Assembly: GCA_029204225.1 (NCBI GenBank)
Contig: CM055106.1
Location: forward strand, 36,554,361-36,618,360
DNA length: 64,000 nt
From: Diphasiastrum complanatum
Lineage: Eukaryota > Streptophyta > Lycopodiopsida > Lycopodiales > Lycopodiaceae
Direction: 5' to 3'
In this document: positions 56,313 to 63,703 of the stretch, in pieces
Position numbering within the stretch: the first letter of the stretch is position 1
Layout: every line of letters starts with the position of its first letter
The notes under the pieces: model-generated
What the model was told of the DNA's origin: nothing
Databases searched by the model: none
The model's input: the letters and a program-made list of their open reading frames with translations, nothing else
Made by a program: the position numbers and the translations under genes

Positions 56313-59300
56313 TAAATTCACTTGTCATCCTCACAGTGGTGGACACTGTTGAACTTGTGAACCTAGTTAAATAAATGAGACATGGCACATGGTCATACTT
56401 GGGTCCAAATTTTTAAGGCCCAAGATAACTTAGGCAAATTTATTTAGTACAAACTCGTGGGAGGCCTTCTTGCATGATGATGCCACATACCCACTTGAGT
56501 CTGGTAGACCCCCATGCACATGTGCATGGGGGAGAATAAGTTAGTTTGCCACCTAACATAACATGCATGCAACATGCAAAATGCATGCATGAGGATAGGG
56601 ACACTTGGCAATTGCATGCCGATCATTGTACATACCAAAATTCTACTTAATGGAGTCTCCACGAGTTGGAGGGATTAGAGAGTTTGGGAATCATCTTCCA
56701 TCTTCATTTTTCATTGTCTTTTTTATCTGATTTTTGTAGGTACTCGCTGCTGGATCTGATCTGTGTTTCACAGGTTTCTCCCTCTTCTCTCATCTGATTT
56801 CGATGAGGATAGTTGCAAACTGATCCTTGGTGGAGGGCGCTACTATTCCTATCCTTCTATCTCGAATCAAAGTGTTTCCATGACCAGAACAGCCATCATT
56901 CAAATCTGATTGGGCGCTGGTTCTGTTTTGCTTGTTTCTTCCTTTCTCCTTAATGAATCCTCAAAGAATCGGTTCGAACCAGCCGGTTCGAATCGACCTG
57001 TTCGAATCGGGATGCAACCTTGTTTGGACCTATTGCTCACACTATTGTTTCATTTTCAGCTATGGATATATGGCATTCCTGGTTATTACATATAGCTTGG
57101 TTTTCATTTGGACCTGTTGATTGGTGCTGGTTTTTCCATATTACTAATCGCCTATGGTGCGGATATCTCTATGATTATGCATGTGGCTCTCTATCTGTTC
57201 CTTGGATTGTTGCTCATTGTCAGGCTTGGCATATCCTGATGGCTTGGGTTATTGCCTCCGTTCCAGCCACTGTTTGTCTAGGTGATCTTCAGGTTCCTTG
57301 TCATTTCAGGTTGCTCCATATCGCTTGGTCTCCGATGCTGAGTTGCCACTTTGTTCTAGTGTTCCGAGACCATCAGGGTACCTTGAGAGAATTCCTTCTC
57401 CATGCATTGATTTCTTGGACCTTCTGGAGCTTTTGGCATGCTGCTCTTCTCGTGATATGGGCCTTGAGGGTACCGTATGCCATTGCTACTTCTCATTCAT
57501 GGGCCCTATGGATACCTTGGGCTTTTGACCATGTTGGTGCATATTTCTCCAGTTTAGCTATCCTTTGTCAGGATGATCTCCTTGGTGCTAGTCTTTCGAT
57601 GCTGCTATCTTTTCTTGGGGCACCTTGCACATATGGTTGATGGTTACGTGTATCATGCGGCTGTTCGCGATGAGTGTCCATCTCTTTTCCAGTTTCCTTA
57701 TTGGCTTCCCGTTGCTGATGCAGTTCTACCTTCTCGGGCTTTTTGGATACCTTGGTATGATGTCCCTATCTTTTGGGCTGATCCTCTACTAGCTTGGGCA
57801 TTACGGATACCTTGGCACTCCTGGTTGCTGCTTGATCTTCTTCTGGTTCCTTGGCATTCCTAGTTGTTCCATATTGCTTGGTTTCTGATGACGCAGCTGA
57901 GATGTTTCCTTCGTCGCCATGATGTTGATCCTGAGCTGTTCCCTTTCTTACCAGCTGCCATGCACCAGGTTCATCGTCACCATAGTCGACGCTGCCGACA
58001 GATTCAGTTTTCGATCCATTGGGATGGTCGTCCTATTGAGGAGGCCACATGGGAGCCTATGGATGTCTTTTATCATACGCCGTCACTTGCGGATCAGGAT
58101 CATGCTCTTGCTGCACTTGTTGATTCCTCTACATCAGATGTTGCTCTAGTTGTTGATGCACCAGGGCTTGCTGCTGTTTGATCCAATTTCTTTTCGGCAA
58201 TTGGGTCTTTTTTTTTTGTGTCGTGGAGAGTTATGGACTTGGCTCATTACATTCGTCGCGTCCATTTACATTTACTTTACTTTATGCATAAGCAGGCCTT
58301 GGGCCCTTTTTTATTCATTAGTGACACTTAGACTATATGGTTGGCCTTTGGCCTTATTATTCATTATTAGGCCATTTGGACATATTGCTGGAGAGTGGGG
58401 GCCTTCTTGGAGGGCGCACTATTATCCCTCCCAGTTGGGCCCTAGCCACCGGAAGCTTCCTTTTAGGGCTTCCTCTTGGCTATAAGTAGGGAAACTGTCA
58501 TTTGTTATTCAGCTGATGATATTGATCTCTCTCTTTAGCATCCTTAATCTCTCTCTTTCCTGCTTTCTAGGGTTAAGTCTTGCTTATGTGCTGCTTTCAT
58601 AGCTTAAGTCTTGCTTATGTGATGCTTTCATAGCTTAGCTCTAGATCAGCTATGGCTCTATTCGTAACTGGTACACCCTAGACGGTTGTTTGGGGTCATC
58701 AGAGTTTATTTTCTCCTTGGGTGGAATCTTTCCAGAGATAGTATGGCGAGTACAAAGCTTTCTCCAGACTTGGATTGTGTGACTTCATGGGGTTAATGCC
58801 ATATTTAATGAAGTTGGGGCAATGTATATAGTTTTGAGGACCCAAGGAGCATTTTTTAACTTTTGGTCCATGTACTCAAGTTTGGAGGGGCCCAACTCAT
58901 AATGGGGGGTCCATGGGGAAGTGACCTTCTCCAATTAGCACTTGGCTGTCCAATGCAAGGTTTTTCATTTGCTTTTGTAACTCCTATGTAACATATGGCT
59001 CTTGGCTGTTGGCTTTTAAATATTCCACATTGAGAACCATTGGCCTTTGGATTTCTCTATCTCTACTAGTATAAATAGGCGCCCTCTTGCAGCTGAAGGC
59101 AGGAGTAAGAGCCTGAAGAGGTGGAGAGACTAGAGAGAGTGGCAATGCTTGTGTACATACATTCTTTGTATAGAGATTTATCTCCATTGAAATCCTACTT
59201 TGCTTCCACTTGTATGCAAAATTTGTGATTGTTCATAGAACATTAATCACTTAATTCATTGGGAATGTCTCTGCTTCTAGTTCACCTTGAATTCCATCAC

Positions 59301-60809
59301 TGGGTATGTTCATTAGGAGAGGAAAGAGGTTGATACTGAGGAGCATTTCATCTTCAGATGCGCTGCTTATTATCAGATAGATGGTCGATATTACTACTTA
59401 TTCAGAGGCTCATCTACTACCTTACGTTTTCTCATTGCATACGAGGATCCTCGAGAGGTTGCCCTTATGTTACATGAGATGTCTCTACCGTGGTTCATCA
59501 TACACAGACTCATATCACAGCCTTCTTCTCCAGGAGGAGAGCTCGGGTGGATTCAAAGACAGATGATGAGGATAATCCTATTCCTATGAGAGATCGACAT
59601 CGCGATTAGCGTCAGTCTACAATCTCTCATAGATCCGATATTTGAACCTCCAGAGCAAGAGTTCCTATTCGGAGATGACATCCTAGTCAGCACCAGAGTA
59701 TGAGACACATTAGTCGTCAACATGCCGCTACTGTACCAGCTACTCGGTTCCCACTGAGCACATATATCACATCCTTTTTCAGCCGTCTCAGTTGACATGG
59801 TTTTGCATACTTATATACTTGCACTTATTGTATCATCTCTCATATTTATTTTCTATAGAGTAGAGCAAGGATTTACCTGTTAGTTTTCTCTAGTAGATGT
59901 CTGTTTTACTGGAGACCTTTATATGCTCCATTTAGCGTTTATCACACTTGAGATGTACTTATTTGGTCTTATACGCCTTTTGGCATTAAAAGACATTAAT
60001 AAAGCTCGCTCTCTCTCTCTCTCTCTCATGCTGGAACAGAGCCTCGGGGGCGGTTCGGGCCAAAGAGGGCCATCAGGCCGGTTCAAACCGGTTCCCGGTT
60101 TAAGCTGGCCTCGTCCAATTCAAACCTTCAAACCGCAATTCGATGCAACTATGATTAGGATAATAGTCCCTACATCACCTATCTTGCTTCTGCACATCTA
60201 TATACCATTGTCAGTAAAATTACAGTTTCTAACATGTCCTTACAACTTGATTCCGAAAAGCCTTAAAAACCACGCTCCAACAAATCAACGGTGCATTGAA
60301 ACGTGTTTCGAACCTGAAAGACACGTTTGAAACGACCGTTCAAAACGTCTCATTTCGAAACAGATTTTTTCCAACAAAATGACCCAAAAAATAATGTTAT
60401 TTTGGGCCGGGGCCCGGGCCTGCTGGTCAATTGACGAGAAAGTCATCCATCAGGCCTCGTCCCTTATCCCTACTCATCCCTCATCCCTCATCCCTCGGCC
60501 CTGTTGCTCATCCCTCGTCCGCCCATGCTACTCGACGCTCGTGCCCGCTCATCCCTCGGCCCTGCTGCCTGGCACATGCTCATCCCTGCTACAAGCTGCA
60601 ACCTACATGAGCGATGCATCCATGCACATGTGCGCGTGATTATGTCCTGCCTGTGCACCTGATGACGTCGTCGCTTTTGTGTGTGTGGATGTGTGTCTGC
60701 AACCTACATGAGCGATGCATCCATGCACATGTGCGCGTGATTATGTCCTGCCCATGCGCCTGATGACGTCGTTCCTTTTGTGTGTGTGGATGTGTGTTTG
60801 AACTTTGGA

Positions 60810-60841
<32 letters not shown>

Positions 60842-63678
60842 AACTTTGAATGTGTGTGTGTGTGTGTGTGTGTGTGTGTCTCGTCAATTGAGTGTGTCAA
60901 TAATCAGCTGCTTATATTGTCTAACGTCTAGACAATAAAACAACACATGTTTTTCCTTTCACTAAAGGCCAGGAATTAAATCAAGCAAAAAAAAAACCCT
61001 AAAAAACGTTTCGTCGTTTCTTTCCCGACAAAGCCGATTCGTTCTCGTTTCAAACGCATTGCGAAAAGGCTTTTTGAAAAGGTCCATGAAACATTGCAAC
61101 AAATCTTAGCAGCTTATTTTTTGTGATAAAACTACTCGATCTGAATCATTTGAATCTTGTTCAAATCAAATGGAGTCTCAATTCATGTTTTCTAGTGAAC
61201 GTTCAGAAGATAAGTGCTAAGACACCTTAAAAAATTTCCTAAGAAAACCCGAAAAAAAAAGGCTTCCAAAACGGTGCATTCTAAAATTTCCAAATGAGCG
61301 TTTTGGAACATGATCGAAACTCTACATTCCGGAGCACAATGCATCTATGATTAGCGTACTTTTCAGATCAACCAAGAGACTTAAATTAACAAGAGCGCCA
61401 AGAGATTTAGCTTGAACAAAGGCATTCACTAAAACCAACAAATGCTAGCATTAGACTAAGTGCACTCACTTTTAGCAAAAAAGACACATCAAATGTTCCA
61501 TACCAAGAAAATGTGGGAGCTCTAATGTATGCACAGATTGAGAGCAAAACTGACATTGCTTTAGCAGTACATAATGTAGCAAAATATTGCAATAACTCAC
61601 AACGAGTTCACTAGGAGACCGTTAAGAGAATCTTCAAGGTCCTAAAAGGTACATCCGCACGAACCCTATGTTTCAATGGGAGCAACAAGCTCACCAACGA
61701 GCTCGTTGTCTTTTGTTGACTATGCTGGAGATCCAAATGAAACAAAACCAAAAGGGGGTCTGTTTTCTTGATCAACAACAAAGCAATTGCCTGGAGTAGC
61801 GACTCCAAAATGCACAACGTGATCTACCATAGAAGCAAAGTACGGTGAAGCAACCAAAGAAGTCATCTAGCTAGAGCAAGTTTTAGCAAAGGCACTTGGC
61901 AACAAGAACTTTTGGATACTTTCGTACAGACTGGGACTTGTATGGTTAAAGAATCGTTGAAAGATAAATGGTAAGGATGCTTCTTGAGTGGGAGTGTTAA
62001 GAATATACAATAAGCATCATTAACACAACTGAACGTAGCAACTCCTTCCTTGGGGCAGTTGCTATCATCCCTATGAACTGATGATAGGCCTAAGTGCATA
62101 AACAACATTTGCAACAATGCATTAGATAGCCGTAATGAATGACCAAGAGTCTAGTGACAAGTAGCCTGTTGACACTACTTCATAAAAGGGTAACAAAGGG
62201 TCGCTACCAAGTACCAACTGATCTAAGAAGTTTGATGTTAGTTAGTTGTTTACCACAAGTAACAAGTCTATTACAAGCTACTACGAGTTGCCTTACGAGC
62301 TCCTACCAATTCTTACAAGCTCCTACAAGTTCCATTACATACACCAAGCACAAAATTTTAGCAATCTAGTAAAGCAGCAAATTATGTCAAAAGGTTTGAA
62401 TTAAGATTTGACATGACTATTGCTGATCATCTTCACTAAAAGAACTCTATCCAAGAGCTTATGTAGTGGCTAAAATGTGAGCCCTTTTCCAATCGTGTGG
62501 CTCAAGAGAGGGCACCTTTTCTACTTTCTAACGTGGCCACGCATCACAAAAACAAAAAGGCCAGACCAGAAATACAAGAATGGCGAACATGAAGATCAAG
62601 GCTCCTTTACAAAACAAGTAGTATCTTCCAGCCATAAAACTGCAACATTTAACACACAGCAACCAACAATATAATAACATGTTAAAAATTTGAAAGCAAG
62701 GAACCAAACCTGAGACCCGTGCAGTTCATCGATTGCCCTCTTAGCCTCAGATGGATCGCCATATCGAACAAACGCGTAACCTTTGTTCTTCCCAGAAGCA
62801 TAACGAGTAAGTCTTACTTCCATCACCTTTCCAATCTTCCCAAATATACTTCTCAAGTCATGCTTTGTAACATCCCTCTGAAGGTTTCCAATAAAGACCT
62901 CCACCCGTTTAAGTTTCCTCCGCTGAGATACAGGTTGTGAATCTTGTATTTCCCGTAGTGTGCGTTCAGTGTCATTTTCACCATCCCGTATAATCTTGTC
63001 AATCTCTTGTTGAACTTTGTTGTCTTCATCCTCATAATCAACTTCATCCTCATCTTCTACCTCATCCTCAATTTCATCTTCCTCTTCATCTTCTACTTCG
63101 TCCTCTTCCATGTCCTCAACTTCATCTTCTATCTCATCCTCGACCTCATCCTCTACCTCATCTTCAGCTTCTGCTTCATCTTCCTCCTCTTCATCACCAT
63201 CTACACCATCTCCCTCTTTCACATTCTCCTTGGAAATATCACCTTCTGCAGGTTTCTCTTCTGCTGCAACTTCCTGAGCCACCTTAGATCCATCAAACTT
63301 TGCTATTACAACCCCCTGTGCTTCCTGACTACCAATTTCTAATACTTTCACCTGCTCGTCTGGTTCAGATTTTGCAATGCTGGTTTTTGCAGAGCCTTTA
63401 TCCATTTGCAGCTTACTGTCCTCACCAATGTTCCTGGAGGGTTTTCCATTTTCCCCAATGGATGACTTGGTCTCTGTCTTCAACTCACCAGCTTTTGCGT
63501 CAACGTTCACCACTGTTACATCTGCAGAAGGGTGGTTTTGGAGATTTTCGGCATCCTGAACTTGTTCAGATATTGTAATTTTACTTTCCAAATCCTCCTC
63601 TACAGATCCTTTCGTTGGAGTTTTAGCACCTCCTTTCTTCGGAACCGGGGACTTTTTAATCCCCCCACGGGTCTTCAT
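43937..63678 (-). CDS. hnRNP R/Q-type RNA-binding protein, three RRMs (11 coding exons, 839 aa)
   Basis: Spliced model (minus): 63678-62710, 48717-48628, 48374-48135, 47664-47443, 47322-47178, 47044-46907, 45471-45161, 45031-44898, 44669-44584, 44257-44175, 44038-43937. All borders are GT-AG and phases join without a stop, giving 2520 nt. Domains: Lys-rich N-terminus, acidic tract at residues 162-220, RRM1 at about 259-336, RRM2 at about 338-421, RRM3 at about 435-510, then an Arg/Ser-rich region (about 556-700) and a Gly/Ser/Tyr-rich tail. This architecture matches plant hnRNP R/Q-like nuclear RNA-binding proteins, for example Arabidopsis AT2G44710 (809 aa, from memory); LIF2 is a more distant relative. 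It presumably binds nuclear pre-mRNA; targets are unknown. No symbol is given because orthology was not tested. Confidence 0.92.
44175..44257 (-). CDS. hnRNP-type gene, exon 10
   Basis: Completes residue 779 and encodes 780-806, a Ser/Tyr/Gly-rich tail segment with Y-S-A-S-G-Y-T-Y-G. Acceptor TTGTTAG, donor GTCAGA. Confidence 0.85.
44584..44669 (-). CDS. hnRNP-type gene, exon 9
   Basis: Residues 750-778, Gly/Gln/Ala-rich (V-G-Q-Y-A-I-G-Q-G-L-G). Acceptor GCTGCAG, donor GTAAAT, ending in phase 1. Confidence 0.85.
44898..45031 (-). CDS. hnRNP-type gene, exon 8
   Basis: Residues 706-749 plus two bases, with D-D-P-R-Y-V-E-V-P-R-T and Y-A-R-I-P-F-Y-E-I-P. Acceptor TTGCAG, donor GTTTGT. Low complexity drops here, so this linker may be a conserved contact region. 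Confidence 0.86.
45161..45471 (-). CDS. hnRNP-type gene, exon 7 (Arg/Ser/Asp-rich)
   Basis: Residues 602-705, rich in R, S, D and E (R-R-S-L-S-P-R-P-G-S, S-H-R-E-S-K-R-D-R). Such segments are typical of disordered, phosphorylatable parts of splicing and hnRNP factors. Phase 2-in and phase 0-out both fit. Confidence 0.9.
46907..47044 (-). CDS. hnRNP-type gene, exon 6 (RS-like)
   Basis: Residues 556-601, strongly basic (R-R-G-R-S-S-G-R-H-A-R-V-R, R-S-R-S-R-R-E-A-S-R-E-H). Could act as a nuclear-localisation or RNA-contact region (inference). Acceptor TTATAG, donor GTAAAT. Confidence 0.88.
47178..47322 (-). CDS. hnRNP-type gene, exon 5 (end of RRM3 and linker)
   Basis: Residues 508-555: V-K-L-K-V-R-F-S-K-P-V completes the last beta strand of RRM3, and a Gly-containing linker follows. 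The donor used is GAAG|GTGCTT because it alone keeps phase with exon 6; it is the weakest border of the model. Confidence 0.8.
47443..47664 (-). CDS. hnRNP-type gene, exon 4 (RRM3)
   Basis: Residues 434-507. RNP2 is V-Y-V-D-G-M (437-442) and RNP1-like N-D-F-G-F-I-D-Y is at 476-483. The usual aromatic residues are present in RNP1 and RNP2, so RNA binding looks possible. Confidence 0.92.
48135..48374 (-). CDS. hnRNP-type gene, exon 3 (most of RRM2)
   Basis: Residues 354-433. RNP1 is N-R-G-Y-A-F-L-E-F at about 381-389; D-A-M-K-A-F and V-A-F-A-Q-P-L follow. Acceptor TTTGCAG, donor GTCTGA, phase 0 at both ends. Confidence 0.92.
48628..48717 (-). CDS. hnRNP-type gene, exon 2 (end of RRM1, start of RRM2)
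   Basis: Thirty codons, phase 0-0. I-R-G-Q-P-C-R-V-I-P completes RRM1, and L-Y-L-G-N-I (340-345) is RNP2 of RRM2. It lies 14 kb from exon 1. Confidence 0.9.
48718..50699. other. Intron 1, unassigned part
   Basis: No conserved frame. A palindrome-rich stretch of TAGTTAGTA/TACTAACTA words lies at 50190-50245. GTCAGGAGTCGGGACTCAGG-type words at 49650-49670 and 50320-50350 suggest decayed repeats. Confidence 0.4.
50700..50938 (+). pseudogene. LINE copy 1: zinc-binding C-terminal part of ORF2, first half
   Basis: The frame reads L-A-I-E-T-G-R-Y, then C-Q-V-C-x(11)-H-F-I-F-T-C and I-R-D-R-Y-H-C-L-Y-R-D. This CCHC block is the reverse-transcriptase zinc-binding motif at the C-terminus of plant LINE ORF2 proteins. 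The frame is cut at 50938 by copia E and resumes at 55651. The RT and endonuclease are missing, so the copy is strongly 5'-truncated. Confidence 0.8.
50939..51573 (-). mobile_element. Copia E: 3' LTR (635 bp)
   Basis: Runs TGTCGAAAATCG...AAATCCAACA on the plus strand; the element is on the minus strand. The PPT (AAAGGGGAG on minus, 51574-51582) lies just inside. The flank CCTTT (50934-50938) matches CGTTT at 55651-55655 with one mismatch. A second LTR-start-like junction with a PBS copy is embedded at 50998-51010. Confidence 0.92.
51574..52411 (-). pseudogene. Copia E: RNase H
   Basis: The minus-strand frame reads S-L-M-Y-A-M-L-C-T-R-P-D-L-A-Y, G-Y-T-D-A-D-W-A-G-D, V-A-L-S-S-T-E-S-E-Y-I-A-A-T and A-A-D-Y-F-T-K-A-L (usual A-D-I-F). 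Several stops, for example near 51965 and 52145. The PPT follows at 51574-51582. Confidence 0.88.
52412..53653 (-). pseudogene. Copia E: pre-integrase, integrase and a remnant of RT, with internal deletions
   Basis: A 413-codon open frame. It carries L-W-H-F-R-L-G-H-L-N, C-E-S-C-I-I-S-K-H and first D in V-H-S-D-I-C-G-P-M. The second catalytic position reads R-T-Y-G-G-G-E-F where copia integrases have Asp. Directly after S-P-Q-S-N-G-V the frame jumps to W-T-G-S-K-P-S, so about 80 residues including the catalytic Glu are gone. Further on, an acidic linker joins straight to E-Y-K-M-T-D-T-G-P-A-H-Y, the end of RT, with Y-V-D-D absent. The frame stayed open although both enzymes are lost, so the deletions were in frame. 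Confidence 0.9.
53654..53992 (-). pseudogene. Copia E: protease region
   Basis: Minus-strand reading W-Y-L-D-F-G-A-T-Q-H-M-T is the copia protease site with Phe in place of the Ser of D-S-G. A stop follows soon after. V-Q-L-G-D-N-S and L-H-V-P-N-L-T-K-N-A-L-S-V continue into the integrase frame. Confidence 0.82.
53993..54860 (-). pseudogene. Copia E: gag with CCHC knuckle
   Basis: N-terminal gag pieces (near 54740, W-K-F-K-M-K-V) lead to L-R-M-V-D-A-D-S-V-S-S-H-L-N-T-F and, after frame changes, the knuckle C-R-Y-C-K-K-T-G-H-E-I-K-D-C at 54003-54044 followed by a stop. Frameshifts lie near 54300 and 54480. Confidence 0.82.
54863..54874 (-). other. Copia E primer-binding site (one mismatch)
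   Basis: TGGTATTAGAGC on the minus strand, next to the LTR end; the standard site has C at position 7. Confidence 0.85.
54875..55650 (-). mobile_element. Copia E: 5' LTR (776 bp)
   Basis: Aligns with 50939-51573 along its length except for an extra segment of about 150 bp (roughly 55390-55540) present only here. A PBS-like GCTTTGATACCA plus a second LTR-like start lie at 54934-54946, 71 bp inside the border, exactly as in the other LTR. The divergence implies an old insertion. Confidence 0.92.
55651..56310 (+). pseudogene. LINE copy 1: ORF2 C-terminus and 3' end with microsatellite tail
   Basis: Resumes after copia E as F-E-Y-Q-D-P-R-C-V-G-L-L-L-R-E-M and ends with a Pro/Arg/Ala-rich tail at 55958. 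A 3' UTR of about 270 bp contains the hairpin GTGCCCTTGGGCAC and ends ACATTAATATAATT followed by (TTC)n(TC)n at 56231-56310. LINEs usually end in A-rich or simple-repeat tails, so the repeat is taken as the element's tail. Copy 2 ends the same way. Confidence 0.72.
56231..56310. repeat. (TTC)n(TC)n microsatellite, LINE tail
   Basis: About 12 TTC units grading into about 21 TC units. Confidence 0.95.
56311..57019. other. Intron 1, unassigned part
   Basis: No coding support. A near-perfect inverted repeat CCCCCATGCACATGTGCATGGGGG lies near 56511-56534 (cited by position; core GCACATGTGC). A cluster of GGTTCGAA/TTCGAATCGG words is at 56966-57010. Confidence 0.45.
57020..57860 (+). other. Open, Trp-rich repetitive region upstream of a chromodomain gypsy end (function unclear)
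   Basis: Frames stay open for 206 and 96 codons, but they are Trp/Leu/Ala-rich and low in charge, and other frames are open too. A word close to TCCATATTGCTTGG recurs at 57090, 57315 and 57866, so the region is built of diverged internal repeats. The last repeat belongs to the integrase C-terminus of the gypsy element that follows, which suggests duplicated or recombined pol end sequence rather than a membrane protein. Confidence 0.35.
57864..58181 (+). pseudogene. Gypsy chromovirus: integrase C-terminus with chromodomain
   Basis: The frame reads V-F-H-I-A-W-F-L (usual V-F-H-V-S-x-L), L-R-C-F-L-R-R-H-D, a linker and then I-Q-F-S-I-H-W-D-G-R-P-I-E-E-A-T-W-E-P. The last part is the chromodomain pattern V-x-W-x-G-x-P-x-E-x-A-T-W-E found at the integrase C-terminus of chromovirus Ty3/gypsy elements, where it steers integration to certain chromatin. 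The upstream pol is not visible. The frame ends at 58181. Confidence 0.75.
58182..59311. mobile_element. LTR-like DNA (two promoter boxes)
   Basis: Downstream of the chromodomain end lies probable 3' LTR sequence with GCTATAAGTAGG at 58479-58490 and a roughly 31-bp tandem duplication (CTTAAGTCTTGCTTATG...TTTCATAG, 58580-58640). A second LTR-like stretch has AGTATAAATAGGCGCC at 59069-59084. Exact ends and target duplications could not be fixed. Confidence 0.5.
59312..60030 (+). pseudogene. LINE copy 2: ORF2 C-terminus and 3' end with CT tail
   Basis: Starts inside the zinc block (E-E-H-F-I-F-R-C-A-A-Y-Y) and continues Y-E-D-P-R-E-V-A-L-M-L-H-E-M. Stops follow in the Arg/Gln-rich tail. The 3' UTR parallels copy 1: GAGATGTACTTATTTGGTCT, CTTTTGGCATTAAAAGACATTAATAAAG, written here only as ACATTAATAAAG, then (CT)n at 60009-60027. 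Confidence 0.7.
60598..60799. repeat. 101-bp tandem duplication
   Basis: Units start GCAACCTACATGAGCGATGC at 60598 and 60699 and differ at about five positions. Confidence 0.92.
60810..60880. repeat. (GT)n runs separated by TTTGAACTTTGAA
   Basis: GT repeats at 60810-60838 and 60851-60880. The same TTTGAACTTTG spacer precedes the first run, so a GT-plus-spacer unit was duplicated. Confidence 0.92.
61440..61994 (+). pseudogene. Copia remnant: RT end, RNase H and PPT
   Basis: The decayed frame reads N-V-P-Y-Q-E-N-V-G-A-L-M-Y-A, T-D-I-A-L-A-V-H-N-V-A-K-Y, V-K-R-I-F-K-V-L-K-G-T and A-I-A-W-S-S, the copia order P-Y-x-x-A-V-G-S-L-M-Y ... W-x-x-x-K-R-I-L-R-Y-L-K-G-T ... I-S-W-x-S. Stops and shifts are numerous. 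GAGTGGGAG at 61986-61994 is a good PPT. Confidence 0.8.
61995..62360 (+). mobile_element. LTR start of the copia remnant
   Basis: TGTTAAGAATATACA follows the PPT. The 3' border is not clear. A degenerate 12-bp TACAAGCTCCTA repeat lies at 62270-62340. Confidence 0.5.
62710..63678 (-). CDS. hnRNP-type gene, exon 1 (N-terminus, acidic tract, most of RRM1)
   Basis: ATG at 63678-63676 is chosen because the 5' splice acceptor GCAG (63707-63704) lies 25 bp upstream and the upstream in-frame codons read as intron-like hydrophobic sequence. It encodes residues 1-323: M-K-T-R-G-G-I-K-K-S-P, then an acidic tract of about 60 residues (162-220) built of D/E-V-E/D repeats, RNP2 V-F-I-G-N-L (261-266) and RNP1 K-G-Y-A-F-V-R-Y (299-306). 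The donor CAG|GTTTGG ends it in phase 0. Confidence 0.92.
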
Positions 63679-63703
63679 CTCAAAATTCAAAACAACTAAG
63701 GAC
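63679..63703 (-). other. 5' UTR part of exon 1
   Basis: 25 bp between the acceptor GCAG and the ATG. A non-coding first exon and the promoter should lie beyond the right edge. Confidence 0.6.

Larger units (their letters stand above)
60031..61439. other. Intron 1, unassigned repeat-rich part
   Basis: Contains CCGGTTCAAACCGG-type words (60085-60105), a heptamer run of CTCATCC variants (60470-60510), a 101-bp tandem duplication, two GT runs, and AAACG/TTTCG-rich stretches (60290-60370 and 60990-61060). No coding frame or element ends were recognised. Confidence 0.45.
48718..62709 (-). other. Intron 1 of the hnRNP-type gene, 13,992 bp, transposon-filled
   Basis: GT at 62709-62708, AG at 48719-48718. 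It splits RRM1 after the second helix (D-E-L-H-G-S-Q / I-R-G-Q). Inside are an unassigned unique-looking part (48718-50699), a LINE split by copia E (50700-56310), a chromodomain gypsy end, LTR-like DNA, a second LINE end and a copia remnant. All are either truncated or in reading directions that do not add exons to the gene. Confidence 0.9.

Noticed and set aside
56194-56388. Arg/Glu-rich ORF
   Set aside because: Translation of the (TTC)n(TC)n microsatellite.
57020-57640. Multi-pass membrane protein gene
   Set aside because: Hydrophobic content comes from Trp/Leu codons in a low-A repetitive DNA stretch open in several frames, and it abuts a gypsy pol end.
60470-60510. Interstitial telomere repeat
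   Set aside because: The heptamer is CTCATCC, not the plant telomere unit CCCTAAA.
60640-60900. Thr/His-rich ORF
   Set aside because: It is the reverse translation of GT repeats and the 101-bp duplication.
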